A stretch of 64,000 nucleotides of DNA. Origin: Galbula dea (taxonomy: Eukaryota > Chordata > Aves > Piciformes > Galbulidae). The notes under the pieces were generated by a model. That model did no database searches. It was not told the origin of the DNA and saw only the letters and a program-made list of their open reading frames with translations. The stretch spans positions 1,054,001-1,118,000 of the forward strand of contig VWZX01001051.1 in assembly GCA_013399015.1 (NCBI GenBank), given 5' to 3'. Shown here piece after piece: positions 37,140 to 50,200 of this stretch (its first letter is position 1; every line of letters begins with the position of its first letter). The translations under genes and the position numbers were made by a program.

Positions 37140-39352
37140 CTGAGGTAGAGCAAAGGTCAAATGTTAACCATCTCCTCAAGTTACGTTTCAGATTAAGAGG
37201 ACATGAATGTCAGGAATTTGCAGGATTGAGTTTAGTGAGGCCAGTAATGTGAAAGTATTAGTTGAAAGTGTGAGGAGGGGGAGAAGGGAATGTGGTAAGA
37301 GAGAGGGGGGATATTTTTTAGAATTTTACATACATTTCACCCAGAACAGGCAATGTGTTACAAGGGATCGCAGAACTGGTGGTACTAGGATGAAACAGTG
37401 TGTGTGTATCTTGCTTTTAAATTAAAAATCAGTTTATTAGTTGGTAATAGCTTAATTGGAACAAAATGAATATTTGCTCTTCAGACTTTTTGTTGCTGTT
37501 ATTTTTGCTCAAATGTTTTAACATCTTTGAAAGTCTGTGATATAAATAGGTGGAAGTGTAATCATGGATGTTTAGTTTGTTAGGTTTTTTGTTTGGGGTT
37601 TTTTATTGGGAAGCTTTTCAAGAATGTGCTTAGTTTCTGCTTAAATGCATTTGCTGCATATAGTTTTAATGAGTTTATAGATGAGCACTTTTTGCTTTCA
37701 AGACCGGTCCTCTTCAAAAGCTGGAACTATCCTTGAGAGGTGAATTTATTTCTAAGAGCTTTATAGAAAGCCATTTATCTCCAGAAGGCTTTTTATTGTT
37801 CTGAACATAATCTCATCCAGTATTTCACCTATTGATCAGAATGTTTTTATACACATCAGTTGAATTGAGTCCCTTGATTTTTAGGGAATATTGGACTTGA
37901 AGATAGCACTATGGCTAAATCAGTTCTTGCTGAAATATGGCTAGATGTCTTCTGTTGCCACCAGCTGATCTGACAAGAACTTGTCAGGAATTCAGTCCAC
38001 ACGGTCCTGTTACATTTAAACTTGCTTTTCTGTTGGAGTGATGTTACTGGTGCTATTGGCTGATGACATACTAAAACCTATCTTTTAAGATAACAAGAAG
38101 CAGTACCCACTCTCCCACTCCCATCCAAGTGTTTGAAAGTGTTTCAAAGGACAACTACAAAGCAAAGTGGAGACTTTTAAAATACATATTTATTTAAGCT
38201 TTAATTCATGCTACAAGATGCTTAAATTTTCCTATAATAAGGCAGAAGGAATTGTCATTGACTGCTTACTCATTTTGACCTTTGTCAGTTGCCTGGTTAG
38301 TTCCCATAAAAAATCCCTTGATAGTCATCTCTTGGTAGTAAACTGTGTGGTGGGAAGGTATTGTGAAGTTTACACACTGGAAATCACTGTGCTGTACCTG
38401 CTGGTAGAGGACAGTCACAGAAATGGACACATCACTTCCAGGTGTTAATATCTGGTAAGAAGGTTAAGTTTAGTTTGTTTTGAGAACTGAATAAAGTTAA
38501 AATACACTTGAGCTGTGTGCTTTCTTACTTGAGTTTAACTTGAAGGCAGCCTTGACTCCCAGGACAGGCTTTGCCTTTTTTATTTTATACTGGTATGATT
38601 TGGCCAAAGATACTAATTTTTTTTGTGTTCGGTTCCTAATTTTGAGAAAATATTTACTGTCAGTTAATTTCTGCCATAGGTCTGCCTTTGTTGCTATACC
38701 CACTGCTTACTGTAGTTATTGACTGCAGGTTTTGAGGGTTTTTTTCATTTGTCTTAAGTGGGACATTTGGAAAAATCAGCTTGAGACGTTACTTCATGAT
38801 GAAAATACAGTTTCCCTTGTGTGCCTTGTTGTACACAAAATCATTGTGAAAAATAAGTTGAATGGTGGTAGTTACCTTTTGGATATCAGTGAACTATGTT
38901 TTGTAGACAAATCCTGTTTTTGAAATTTTGTAGAATTCATGTTTGTATTATCTTTATTAGTATCACCTTTCCTTAGAAGTCATGCTCAGGAACCTAGGAA
39001 AGCAGCCTTTCAAAATCAGGTGGAAAAATGGGTGTGAAATCATTGTTACTGTAGGCTGTTAAGTTATAGAGCTAGGTCTTATTCATGGGTACTGGCAAGG
39101 CAATGGCACTCAATACAGCCAGTATACCTTTTTGAATGGCCTTCATTGGGCTTATTTCAGTGCTGCAAAATGATTAATTAAAAGCTGCACTCCTTTGTCC
39201 CTTGGCTTCTCACTAAGATCACGCAGCTGTATGCAAGGAATAGAATTTGTAGAACTTCTATATGAAAACCATGCATATTGTCTTTTATCTTCAGAAGATG
39301 AGCAGGGTTGCCTGATGTATGGGTTGATAACCATTTTCTTTATTTGGAAAGT

Positions 39353-40078
39353 ATCATAGAATCATAGCATGGCTGGGGTTGGAAGGGCCCTTAAAGATCA
39401 ACTAGTTCCAACCCCCCTGCTGTGGGAAGGGACATGCCACCCACGAGGCTGGGTTGCCTAGGGCCACATGCAATGTGGCCTTGAACACTGCTGGGGTGGT
39501 CCATCCACAACTTACCTGGGCAACTTCTCCCAGCACCTTGCCACTCTCTGAGTAAAGTATTTCTTCCTCAAATCTATTCTAAATCTTCCCTCTTTCACTT
39601 TAACACCATTCCCTCTTTTCTTATCTCTATCTGCCATTGTGAAAAGTCTCTCTTCTTTTTTATTAGCTCCTTTTAATTATTGGAGAACCACAGTAAGGTC
39701 TCCCCAGAGTCTTCCCTTCTTCATGCTGAACAACCTTGGCTCTCTCAGCCTGTCTTCTTAGGGGAGGTGTTCCAGCTCTCTGGTCATCTTCATGGCCCTC
39801 CTCTGGACCTGCTCCAGCAGGTTCCCATCTTTCTTGTGCTGAGGGCCCCAGAGTTGGATGCAGGTGGGATACCACGAGGGCAGAGTAGAAGGGCAGAATC
39901 ACCTCCCTGTGCTGACCATACCCCTTATGATGCAGCCCAGTGCACGGTTGACTTTTTGGGCAAGTGCTCATTGCTGGCTCCTGTCCAGATTTTTGTCCAC
40001 CAGAACCCCCAAGTCCTTCTCCACAGGGCTGCTCTCAGTGATTTCTTCTCTGTCTGTACCCATGTATCAACTAGCTGT
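39353..40078 (-). mobile_element. CR1 LINE 3' fragment, about 725 bp, antisense
   Basis: The longest continuous CR1 copy here. It starts with the tail (ATCATAGAATCATAGCATGG), then GGGTTGGAAGGGCCCTTAAA, GTTCCAACCCCCCTGCTGTG, a TTCTTCCTCAAATCTATTCT segment, GGCTCTCTCAGCCTGTCTTC, GGCCCTCCTCTGGACCTGCT, CAGAATCACCTCCCTGTGCT, and CCCCCAAGTCCTTCTCCACA before similarity fades. It covers the CR1 3' UTR and the end of the ORF2 region. Open frames on either strand across it are remnants or chance. Confidence 0.95.
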
Positions 40079-40532
40079 TTCAAAATCAGAAACTTGGGCT
40101 TTTAGAGCTTTTTCCTTTGCATATTTTAGGAGAACTTTTCTGCATATCTTAACAAAAGCATCTGATTACTTTTTTGTTTAGAGTATTTTTTGCCAAGGTG
40201 TTTGCTTCTGTATGTTTGGGTGTTTTGTTTGTATGCACCTTTGGATTTGTGCCTGAACCTTTCTTTGCACAGAGCTTTGAATCACAGAACGTTTTCCCTG
40301 AGTCATCTTAGGAAGGAAGCATTAATGCTGGCTGTTGCCCAAATGTAAGAAAAATGAAAGGCAAGTGAACCTTGAGATTTCCAGTTTGGAGGGGAAGCAG
40401 GGGCCAGAGCATGAAAAAGAAATTGGACAACTCCACTGGCTCTTTAAATGCATAGAAATGTTGGTTGAAGGAGGCCTTTGGAAGTCTCAGAGCAGTTCTC
40501 TTGGTAAATGTGGATCAGATTAGCCATGACTT

Positions 40533-40725
40533 TGTCTTGCTGAGTCTTGAAAACCTGTAAGGATGGAGGTTCCACTGTCTTCTGAGTAGCCTGGTACAGT
40601 GCTGTACTGCCCTCTTTCTGAAATATTGTTCCTAGTGCCGATGTTTTTTATACCCTTTAGTATATCATCTTTTGCTTCCAAGAGGAACCTGGCTCCATCA
40701 CCTTTGTAACTAACCTTCAAATAGT
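40533..40725 (-). mobile_element. CR1 LINE fragment, internal 3' UTR part
   Basis: Reversed CR1 text: GTCTTGAAAACCTGTAAGGA, TGGAGGTTCCACTGTCTTCT, CTGAAATATTGTTCCTAGTG, AGGAACCTGGCTCCATCACC, TAACTAACCTTCAAATAGTG. It lacks the CR1 tail. It lies about 450 bp from the 39.4-kb copy but covers an overlapping consensus segment, so it is a separate insertion. Confidence 0.82.
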
Positions 40726-42208
40726 GCTAGATTGTTCACTTGGTTCCCTCATTTCAGAAAAGACTTCAATTTTGTACTTACGTCATGTTTTAGTATGAGT
40801 GAGGGGGAGTATAAGGAATTATTTATTGTTTTTGATGATCCTCCTTACTGAAGTTGCAGGTCCTCAGAAGCATATCAGAGAGAGTATGGTTTGGGGGTTT
40901 TTTTAAGGAAAAAGAAACAAAGAAAATCATACTGAGACACACAGTTCTGTCTCAGAAGCTAGTTAAAGTTTACATTTTTATCAGATGCTTTTCTTTCCAG
41001 ATGTTTCAGGGGCCTAGGGAGCTTAACTGCTTCAACTGTTCTTTCAGTGGTGGAATCAAGATGGATCCAGAAAGGATATGTCTGATACACTAGTTCTAAG
41101 TAGGAAATATTTTTTTAGCTTGTTCCTCATTCTTTAAACTAAAGCATTTTAATTGCTAACAGAACTAGAAGTATTTCTGGTAACAAAAATAGTCTGTGTT
41201 TATTTGGACAGATATGTATTCACATATTTCTAGTATTTTAAAGAATTCTGCTGTTGCTTGCAGCAGCCATCTAGGAGACTTATAATCTTGGTGAATTATG
41301 GAATGCATGTACAAATATATCTGTTCTTCAGTTATAGATAGCTGAGGTTTAAATTTGAATGTGAAAACATCATTAAATGTTTATTCTGACTAGTAGAAAA
41401 ATATAACTTTTCAAGTCCGTCCCAATATATTAATCATTCTGATAGTGTTTGTTTTGATTAAATTTATTTGCTGCCTTTGTGCTGATAACAAAGAAGAATA
41501 TTTGTTCTTTCTTAAAAGTTTTGAGAGGTGTTTAGAGATAGAATGAACTGCATAGGGTGGTTGTTTTTTTGGTTTTTTGGTTTTTTTACTGGCTGGTTTT
41601 GGACATTGAATGATCCAACTGTTTATGAAGCATCACCTAATTTGGTGTTTCCAATAACGGCAGTGTGTTTCTTTGGTTTTCTTTCAGAAAGCTGAATTCT
41701 TAATTATGTATTGAAAGAAATTTCATTCATTTATTTTAGCTTCCCTGAATAGACAATATGGTTCTTCAAGTATGTACTTTATGGGTATGAAGCTCTTGTT
41801 TGTGGGTTGAAAATAAGGTCCGTCCTTTGATTTTTGATTTGACTCTTCAGTCATGCTGATGGTAAACTTGGCAATACAAAAATGCAATCTGCACCTGCCT
41901 TGTTAATCCAAGTGGTATGGAATGACTTGGTCAGGAATAAAGTGCTTAATCTAGTTTTGAAGCCCAAAAGCAATGTAGGGAAAGTTCTAAGCAATTTTGT
42001 CATCCCGCTGCTTGTCAGTGTTTCATTTTTATCAGTAAAGCATGTGCTAGGGGACAAGAGCTGCCTTCTTTGACAGTTTGAGGGAATTTCTCAAGAGGCA
42101 TACTTTGATTGACTCTGTCTTCCAGTAGTGAACAGATGTGACATCCATAATGTAAAATCAGTGAATGGGGTAAGGCTCAGTAATAATTAGTCATAAAAAT
42201 CCATTATA

Positions 42209-42231
42209 TCTTATGGTTTCTTCAGGTAAGG
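42209..42231 (+). promoter_or_regulatory. Recursive-splice-like junction
   Basis: TGGTTTCTTCAG|GTAAGG (cut after 42225): a good acceptor directly followed by a strong donor, about 23.8 kb into the PAWR intron. The pyrimidine tract is shorter than at 37.1 kb, but the donor half is closer to consensus. Confidence 0.38.
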
Positions 42232-44964
42232 CTAAATAATATCTTCTCCCCACCCCCACCAACTTATTTTCTTTCTTTATGACTTGTGTGTGAAAAGAGT
42301 TGCTTAGTTTTTTTCCCCCCCCCACTATTTTTCTATTAAATGAAAGGTTGTGTGGGAATCCCCAGGAATTAGCCCTTTCCCAGGAATGTGACTCCTAAAA
42401 GATGGTATGTTCTAACATACTGCTCTTGCAGCCACAATGTGCTGCACGTCAGAGTAAATTAGAGCACAGTTTTATTCATTCTCTTGCTACATCACAGGAG
42501 ATGGATTTTGAATACCCGTTACTCTTTATTCTTTAGTTTTCATTAGTAGTTTTGGACCACAAATAAAGTTCTAGGTCACTGGCCCTTTCTCCCTTAGTGT
42601 TAATGGAGCCCTCTTGAAGTCTGCTGGAATGTGAAGAATGAAGTTTTTCTTCCTTTTTTGGGAACTCCTAATTTTTGCCAGTTGTATGATTTCTTTAAGC
42701 TTCTGCATTGCTTTAAGCAATAAAAGACTATCACTAATTTATTTACGGTGAATAATTAGAATTTACAACACAAACTACTTTTAAGCCTTAGCCTTTCAGG
42801 AGACTAATTATCATGTATATGAAGATTCCCTAGAAGATGGGAACTGAATGCTGAGAAGATTTGATTTAATGAGACTATTTTAAGTTTCTTTTTTATGTTA
42901 AGGCCTGTTTTTATTCTGATGCCCTACTGATAGGCTGAGGGGAAAAATCAGATTGGAATGAACAAATAAGAAATTATTTTAAGACAAGCATGTTTAAAAT
43001 CCTACTAAAAAAGATCAGGCATTACAATAGAAATGTACAATTACAATCCTTAATGTAAAATTTTCTCTCCATATGTCTGCTTAAAACAGGCAGCAACTTA
43101 AAATATCATAGCATTTTATAAAGTTAGATTCTGTAGTAGTTTTGAGAAATAGAAACAGGTTTAAATTGGTTTAGAATCAGTATTGCAATAAGGATTTTTC
43201 ACTTACCAAAAATACCTCACATTATCTTATTAAAACGACTTTGCATGTTGATGGTTGTGTTTTTCCAGGAAAAAGATCAGGAGGAACGAGACTGTTCTTT
43301 TTTGTGTGTGTGTGAGACTGTATCCAAGTTACTATGCGTAACTCAGGTTTTGTTCTGCAGCAGACTAATTTAAATCCTCCTAGGAATGCACAATATCCTT
43401 GCCAAAGGGCTTCACAGAGAAATTGAAAACTGTGTTTCAAAATAGGCATTCTTTACAAATTCTTCAATTAAAATGTTGTCTTTAAAAATGGACAATAACA
43501 GTGCATGTGCGTTGTGGCAAATAGAGGTAAATGTTTAGTCTGTGCTGTTGAATAACTAAAAGCTTAGCATGGTTAGCTTTGCCAGTAGTGCAGCTCAGTG
43601 GAAGGTGGTGTTTGAAGAAAACGACAAACTAATGCATTGTAGGAGTGTAATAAAACGAAACTGGTGGATTGATTAAAAAGAGAAACAACCAAACCCCCCC
43701 CCCCCAATTCTCTTTTTAAAAAGATTATAATTAAGTAATGTATCAACGTCAGTCAGATAAATCCCCAATGTTTCCAACATGTGGCTCCACACACATATAG
43801 ATGGTTCAACCAGGACTTTCAGATCTTACCTTTGGAAATGCCCAGTAGCATCTGTTATTGAGAACTGTGACCACTACAGATTAGATTGGACCTGTCCTGC
43901 TTCCAGAAAGCTGCATTTATCTGCCAGAGAGATCTGCAAGGGGTTGAATGCTTTAGACTTGGGGTTATGGTCAGCCATCAGCTATGATGGTGTTAGCATT
44001 GGGGCTTGTGCCTCTTGTTTGCCTTTCTCACTTAAAGTAGTTATCCTGATGGTGTTCTGTTACCCTGTTATGATGCAAAATAAGGGAGTTGTTTCAGTCG
44101 ATCAATTTGGTTACTTTAAATTAATCTTTTCAGTTCAGAGTTCTGATATCTTGGTGGTAGCCAAGTGCTGCATTTCATTTGGAGGATACCATCTCAATTA
44201 AATGTGCCATTTTTTTAGTCAAAACAATTACTTGGTCATAATCTAAGTCATGTTGTTTTGTCTTTCTGGTTAGATTGGTATTATGCTACATTAATGCATG
44301 CTTGCCATTAGTAGTACGTGTTCAAGAAATATTTCTGTTTCCTGCCTAGTGGAGACAGGACTAAGTATTCATGTCAAAAGAGGATTTTCCAAAGAGTGAG
44401 TTCATCTCCAGCAAACATAAACATTTGGAAATGAGCATGTCCAGATAATTTGCACTCAAAGCAGTTGACCAAAGTAGTCTCTAGTCCAGTAATACTGATT
44501 TCTAAGAAATGGAATACTAAAGAGGTTTTCAGAGAATTTAGTATAAAATCAGGATTATAATTAAAAAAGAAAATCCATGAGTGTAAACCTAGATTAGCAG
44601 ATGCTAGCTGGATAGATGTCAATTCCAGGTAAATTAGTGAGAGATCTATTCTACTGAATTCTCTTGGCTAAAGAACAGGCAGTGTAATTTAGCAGATCTC
44701 TTTTTTCCTAGGATTTTAACTGGATCTTTGAGACCTTCATCACAAAAGTCTATTGTAGTCTTCTTCTGAATAGCTTCTGTTAATAGGAAGGCAGAGATTG
44801 TAAGAAATGTAGTAATTTTGAGTAAACCGGCAGGGAAGGTAGGTATGGATCACAGTTTGATCAGTAGATAGAATGGACTAGTAGTAATTTAAGTTAATAT
44901 TATGGTGCAGACAATTGCTTGAGGTCAAGAGGGGAAAAACGTAGTTTAAGAACTGATACTCTGC

Positions 44965-44987
44965 TTTTTTTTTTTTTTTTTTTTTTT
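44965..44987. repeat. Poly(T) run, 23 nt
   Basis: Homopolymer of 23 T on the + strand. It could be the poly(A) tail of a minus-strand retrocopy, but the adjacent 160 bp is not recognised. Confidence 0.75.
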
Positions 44988-45130
44988 AATAAATTAAAAG
45001 TCTATACATCAAAATTATGTGAGAGCAGTTGTCCTCATTCAGGGGAACACTCCAACCATTCCAACATCCTTTGTTGGCAGGGATGAGTGGGAATGTGTTT
45101 GAGAGCAAAGCAGATGTAGAACAAACTTTT

Positions 45131-45179
45131 TCTCTTTTTCTCTCTCTCTTTTTTTTTTTTTTTTTTTTTTNTTTTTTTT
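45131..45179. repeat. Pyrimidine/poly(T) run with an undetermined base
   Basis: A CT-rich start (TCTCTTTTTCTCTCTCTC) runs into about 30 T, with N at 45171. The N marks a sequencing or assembly uncertainty, and the homopolymer length should not be trusted. Confidence 0.85.
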
Positions 45180-45477
45180 AAAATACTGTTACCTTCCCAG
45201 ATTAGAGCAATATTCTGCTTAGGGACTTCTTGATGCATGTGCCCATGTCTTCTGATGAAGAATCAAAGAGCTGCAGTCCTATATGTGCTGGATGGTGTGA
45301 TAGAATTGTCCTGCTTCTTATGCTTGCTTCTTTAGTTTGCTGTACACTGCAGTTGGTTTATATGGTATGTATGCATGAAGGTTGTCAGGAAGAAATAAGT
45401 TCTTGGTGCAGTTTCTTATCCTTATATGTGTTGCCACTGCAAAGTGTATACTGTTACAAAATCCTAGAAAATAAGGC

Positions 45478-45632
45478 TGCAGGAGACCTTGAAGAATTGT
45501 CTAGTTTGTCACCTTGTCCCAACAGGATGCTTGTACCTGCGTTATCCTTGATGTTTCTCTGACATTTTGTTTTTTAAGATCTCCAGTGACAAAGTTTGCT
45601 TTTCTGGGCAGACTACTCTATGCCCTTTTCTT
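45478..45632 (-). mobile_element. CR1 LINE fragment, diverged
   Basis: Reversed CR1-like order: AGACCTTGAAGAATTGTCTA, a CCTTGTCCCAACAGGATGCT segment, AAGATCTCCAGTGACAAAGT (compare AAACCTCCAGTGATGGAGA), then TTTTCTGGGCAGACTACTCT (compare CCTCTGGGCAGCCTGTTC). Borders are approximate. Confidence 0.65.
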
Positions 45633-46613
45633 GTGCTTGTGTCTTTTGGTTTGTTGGGGGTTTTTTTGTGAAATGTATTTGTTTTTGCAATAAAATCTTA
45701 ACTAGATACAATAAGATACATAAGTGAATCAGTCTGCATCCTATTTGCAATGTGATTTTATGTTGTCACTGACCCAAAAAGTTGTTAACTGGACTTTGGG
45801 AGAAATCCTTTCTTACAGGATTTCATATTAGTGGTGACTGGCTGTGAAAGCCTTTGTGGGCATTTGATATGACAACACATAGGTGCACTTAATGTCGTCC
45901 TTGCTTCTCTACACATTTCAAAAAGTCTTCAAACTCAAACCATACATTGAAAAGCAACTACAGAAGAGAGTCGAGCCTTTTATTATCCTAACTCCAGTTA
46001 ATAAGATACTCCATATTATATAAATAAAGATAGCCCAGTGTTAGCCCAGCTGTTTCAGATTTTCATGTCCTAGGCCAGAGTTATATTTCAGTCATAAACT
46101 ACCACAGCTTAATTAACAGTACCTTATTTTTATCTTATTACAAATCTGTATCAGAAGTACAATAAAAAAAAGGAAGTATGACCGAAGCTCTTAATTGTTG
46201 CAAGAAAAAGGATTTCCATTTTGAAAGATAGGGACAATTTTATTTAAAGCAATAATAAGAGACTATCAAACCACTAGTACATAGGGCATAGTGTATTTAG
46301 CTGTATTATAATCTTTGTGGTCTTGATTTCAGTGGGCATTTCTTCCTATAATTACTTGCATATGTTAGAAGGATAAACTACTCATGTGAGGAATGCTATA
46401 TGTACAAGGTATACATATTTTGATTATGTTTTGAATATCTGTGTGAAGAGAGAGAGTAATTCAATACAAATTTCACAGCCAGTTAGGCCAAGTCTAGTGG
46501 ATCCTGTCCTTGTGCTGTTCCTTTTGTTGTGTGTTGACACCTGTTTTTATAACAGGTGGTGTGGCAGATCTGAAAATCACATTTTTTGGTTTTGATTAAT
46601 TCGTTTACAGAGG

Positions 46614-46636
46614 GATTGTTTCCTGTACAGGTAAGC
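46614..46636 (+). promoter_or_regulatory. Recursive-splice-like junction
   Basis: ATTGTTTCCTGTACAG|GTAAGC (cut after 46630): acceptor and donor consensus abut, about 28.2 kb into the PAWR intron and 10.5 kb before the next exon. Confidence 0.35.
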
Positions 46637-47200
46637 ATTGTACCAGGACAGAAGAATGGGCAGTGCAAGCTCTAGAATGAGCAGATGATGAGGCTGGGCT
46701 GTTTGTTCAGTATATAAGTATTTCTGAGTTCATGCTGCTTATGGTGGAAAAAACAGCTTAAGAAGTCCACCTTGTCTTGTCTCTCCATCTTGCTCATTCA
46801 TATTTATGTTGTAGTTTTCTTTCAGTTACAATGGTCCAGCTGGATGTGGAGCCAGGCTGTAGGAGACAGCATGTTAATCCACTGCTCTAGACTTGTTAAT
46901 CCACTGCCCTTGACTCCTGATAGAAGTTTTGTTACCTTCAGAATCAAACACAGGCTGTGCAGTGTTTGGCATGGTGGTGATGCTTCCAGTGGTTGGATGG
47001 ATGAGCTCTGCAGCCCTGTAGTAGTCCTCTTGTTGCTACTTAAATAGCAACTGTACAGGTTACAAGGAGAAAACTGTTCTGTAGCCCATACAACCTGCAG
47101 GTTAAAGCAGTCACCTTCACTGTGTGTCAGAGCTCTGACATCTGAATCGGTAATTTGTTTCCCCTTAGAAATAGATGCTGTTTACTGCTATTAGGGGCAA

Positions 47201-47254
47201 AATTTATTATTTTATTTTATTTATTAATAATAAATAATTTATTATTATTATTAT
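47201..47254. repeat. AT-only low-complexity repeat (TTATT/AATAAT type)
   Basis: About 54 bp consisting of A and T only, in TTTATTTTATT and ATTATTATTATT units, containing overlapping AATAAA-like words on both strands. Probably a microsatellite. Confidence 0.8.
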
Positions 47255-50200
47255 CCCAAAATGATTAATAATGTTTCACATTAGTATGTGCTTTTGGATG
47301 AACATGTCAGTATTTTCCTGGTTTGAATTGCTAAGGTCTTAATTTTCTTAGAGTTTAACCATTTCCTTGTTCAGGCTTTTACCTGTCTTTTCTGTGCTGA
47401 CCCTGGACCTCATTTGATCTTGTAGTTAGCTAGACCAAAATGTACAAAAGACTATTTGCTCTTTATAGAGGTAGCTTTCTGCTGGTGAATTACCCGATGT
47501 GGCTTGCCAGTGTCCAGGGAAGGTGGTGCAGAGGGCTGGTACATTCCCATGGGCATAAGTGGGAAAGAGGGACAGTTGGAGTATGTCTGAATGGACACAG
47601 GCTAATTTAAGCTGTTGTGGAGCCTCAGCTCTTGTCTGTCATGTTGTTAAATTTGATAGGAATCTTGAGGAGGGAGAAGTCCTGTTTCTTGGCTGGAAAA
47701 AGCAATTATGGGGGGCATGTGAAAATAAAAAATAGGAAGGAAAAATAAAATCAAAGCAATGCAGAGTTATTTCAGTGTCCAAATAAAGTTTGGCTTAAGT
47801 TTGGGGTGAAGGTTCAGTTCTGATTCTATCTGGAATAGTTTCCTTTCTTTGAATTGTCTAGTGCCCTCATACAGTTAGTTATAGATTTGCAAAGAGTTTT
47901 TATTTCCACGTTGTTTTAGTCGCTTTGAGAGACTTTTGATTTCCTTCTTCTGTAGATTCTTCTGAACCTCTGTGTGACAGGGAAGGGGAAGGTTTTTAAA
48001 TATTGGTTGAACAAAAAGGTTTTTATATGTATAAAGCCTTCTGCTAATTTTTGTATCTTTTAGAGCAGGTGCTAAAAGGTTAATAGCTAGCCTATCACTT
48101 CTATTGTATCAAGAGAATTTTTTTCTAACCTAAAGCAATTCTAATTTCCATTTAAGGAAGAATGTCTGCAGGAGCCAATGGTATTTACTAACTGCGCCTG
48201 TGAAAACATTCCTTTTCACCCTCAGATGCTCACTCAGCCTTCTGTTTTCCAAGTGACATTACAGGCTTTAGATTCTAGTCTGAGAAGTTAAAAGCATGTT
48301 TTAATAATGTGAACAGCAGAATCCTGAGTCCTGAATCCTCTGTGGGTACTCCTCACTTGTGTTTCCCTGACTTGAATTGGAGTTCAAGTGTAGCAGTGGC
48401 TGGGGGACTTATTTTGGTGGTGGTGGGTTTGGGGTTTTTTTCCACCCTGTTTACAACATGAAGATCCCTAATGGAGCATCATTTTATCTATGAAAGCGGT
48501 TTTTTGTCATTAAGATTCTTAACAACAGATCTTTTTATTGATTTAACGTATCATTTGGCTGTGATAGATAGTTGCATGACATGAATTGAGCTCTGAATCC
48601 TATTTCCAGTATTGTGAGTTTATGCTAATTCCTCTCCTTGTCCTCTTTGGTCAGAGTGAAAGACTGCCGGCTTGGACACATGAATGGCTCAGAGCTGCTC
48701 CATGGCAACAGTGTGAATGTTTGTACCCTATGATACCTACAGGATATGTAAAATTGTTTACCTTCCTTTCACTGGGAGATGGTAAACTTGAATTACGTTG
48801 TGTTTGCCACAGTTTGGTCTACAGAAAACACATGTGAACAGTTACCATGGAGAAGACGATGTGTGTTAATTTGTGTATCAGTGTTAACCTTAACCTCATG
48901 CTCTCTTTACACTCAATGAAAAATGAGGGGGAGGGGTGTTATAGCCCTTCTATTCTGTGCCTCAGCAAGGGAGACCCTTACCAATCAGTGCCTTGGATCT
49001 AAAGCACAGAGCAGATCCACATCAGCATGTAATGAAGTTTCCTGAGCATCTTCAATGGATAGATTTCACAGTAGTTCAGGAAAGAGGACTTTACCCATTA
49101 TTCTTGTTTTACAGTTGAGAAATGCATTATATAGTTGATCTTATGAATAATATAACAAATGCCTTATAAGCCAAAATCTTAATGATTTGCTTGAGCTATC
49201 TGGCATGAAAAGGTAGATAGATCTATTGACACGCAAAGAACTTCTTGGTTGCTAAAGACCTGGCTAAGACTTACTCTACGCTGTATGCAAGTAACTGTGG
49301 TTTAAAAAGCCCCAACAGCATATCAGTCACTCAAGAATTAAAAAAACACTAATGGGAATTATCTTCTATATACAACTTTTTCTGCAGTTGCAAATATAAG
49401 ATTTTATTTATGCAGCATTTTCCCAGCTTTAGTTATTGTGCTTCATTCTGCTTTGATTTGCTGTAGAAATACCATTTCACTCTTACACAATGAGTTAACA
49501 GTAGTGTACAGTTCCAGGGAGTGCAGTTGTTTTCAGGCAACTGTGTGGCATGACTCATTCCCTCCGTTACAATCCTATACTACATTTCCTCACACTTACA
49601 TTGATTTGGTTTTGTGTCTATGCATGTTCTTCTCTGTTCTGAGGTCAACTTATTCAATGTTAACTTTTGTACTAAGGTGCTTGAACCTGCTGCTGTTGTT
49701 TTTGGGACGTAAAGCATGCACATGAAATGCTATCGAGTGGTGAAGTCTTGTCTGTCTACATGCTCTCATCGTGAAGTCCTAGTTTTCTTATCTTCTGGAG
49801 GTGGAGCGTGTCCAGCCCTGTCTTAGACCTGATAATCAAAATGTGAAGATTTTTGGTGAGTGCTGCAGGGGAAATTGGGCAGATCACTCTGACAATGACA
49901 GTAACACGACAAAAAAGTATAATGGATAGTTTTGGTTCCCAAACTGATTGAAACAGATGTATCCTTTCCTTGCTTGCTTGTTTTTGCTGCTGTAATCTCA
50001 ATTTACTTGAGTAGGTCCCTCTCACCAGGCATCAGCAACGTGTTCTTTATATGATCCTTTCCCACAGCTCTTCCTGTCTCCCACGCTTTCTCCTCCTCAC
50101 TCGTAAGTCAATACTAGTTCCCTCAGTTCCTCACAGAGCCTTTTGAATGGGAAGAGTCAAACACCTGCTGAGCTGCTTCAGGCAGGGCTGTATACAGCTC

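Noticed and set aside
39663..40181. ORFs of 102-141 codons on both strands
   Set aside because: They lie inside the antisense CR1 copy and are chance or decayed repeat frames.
40271..40320. GAATCACAGAACG as a CR1 tail
   Set aside because: The following sequence does not continue into the expected CR1 3' UTR pattern.
44988..45140. Processed retrocopy between two poly(T) runs
   Set aside because: The sequence between the T-runs matches nothing recognisable and no target-site duplication is seen.
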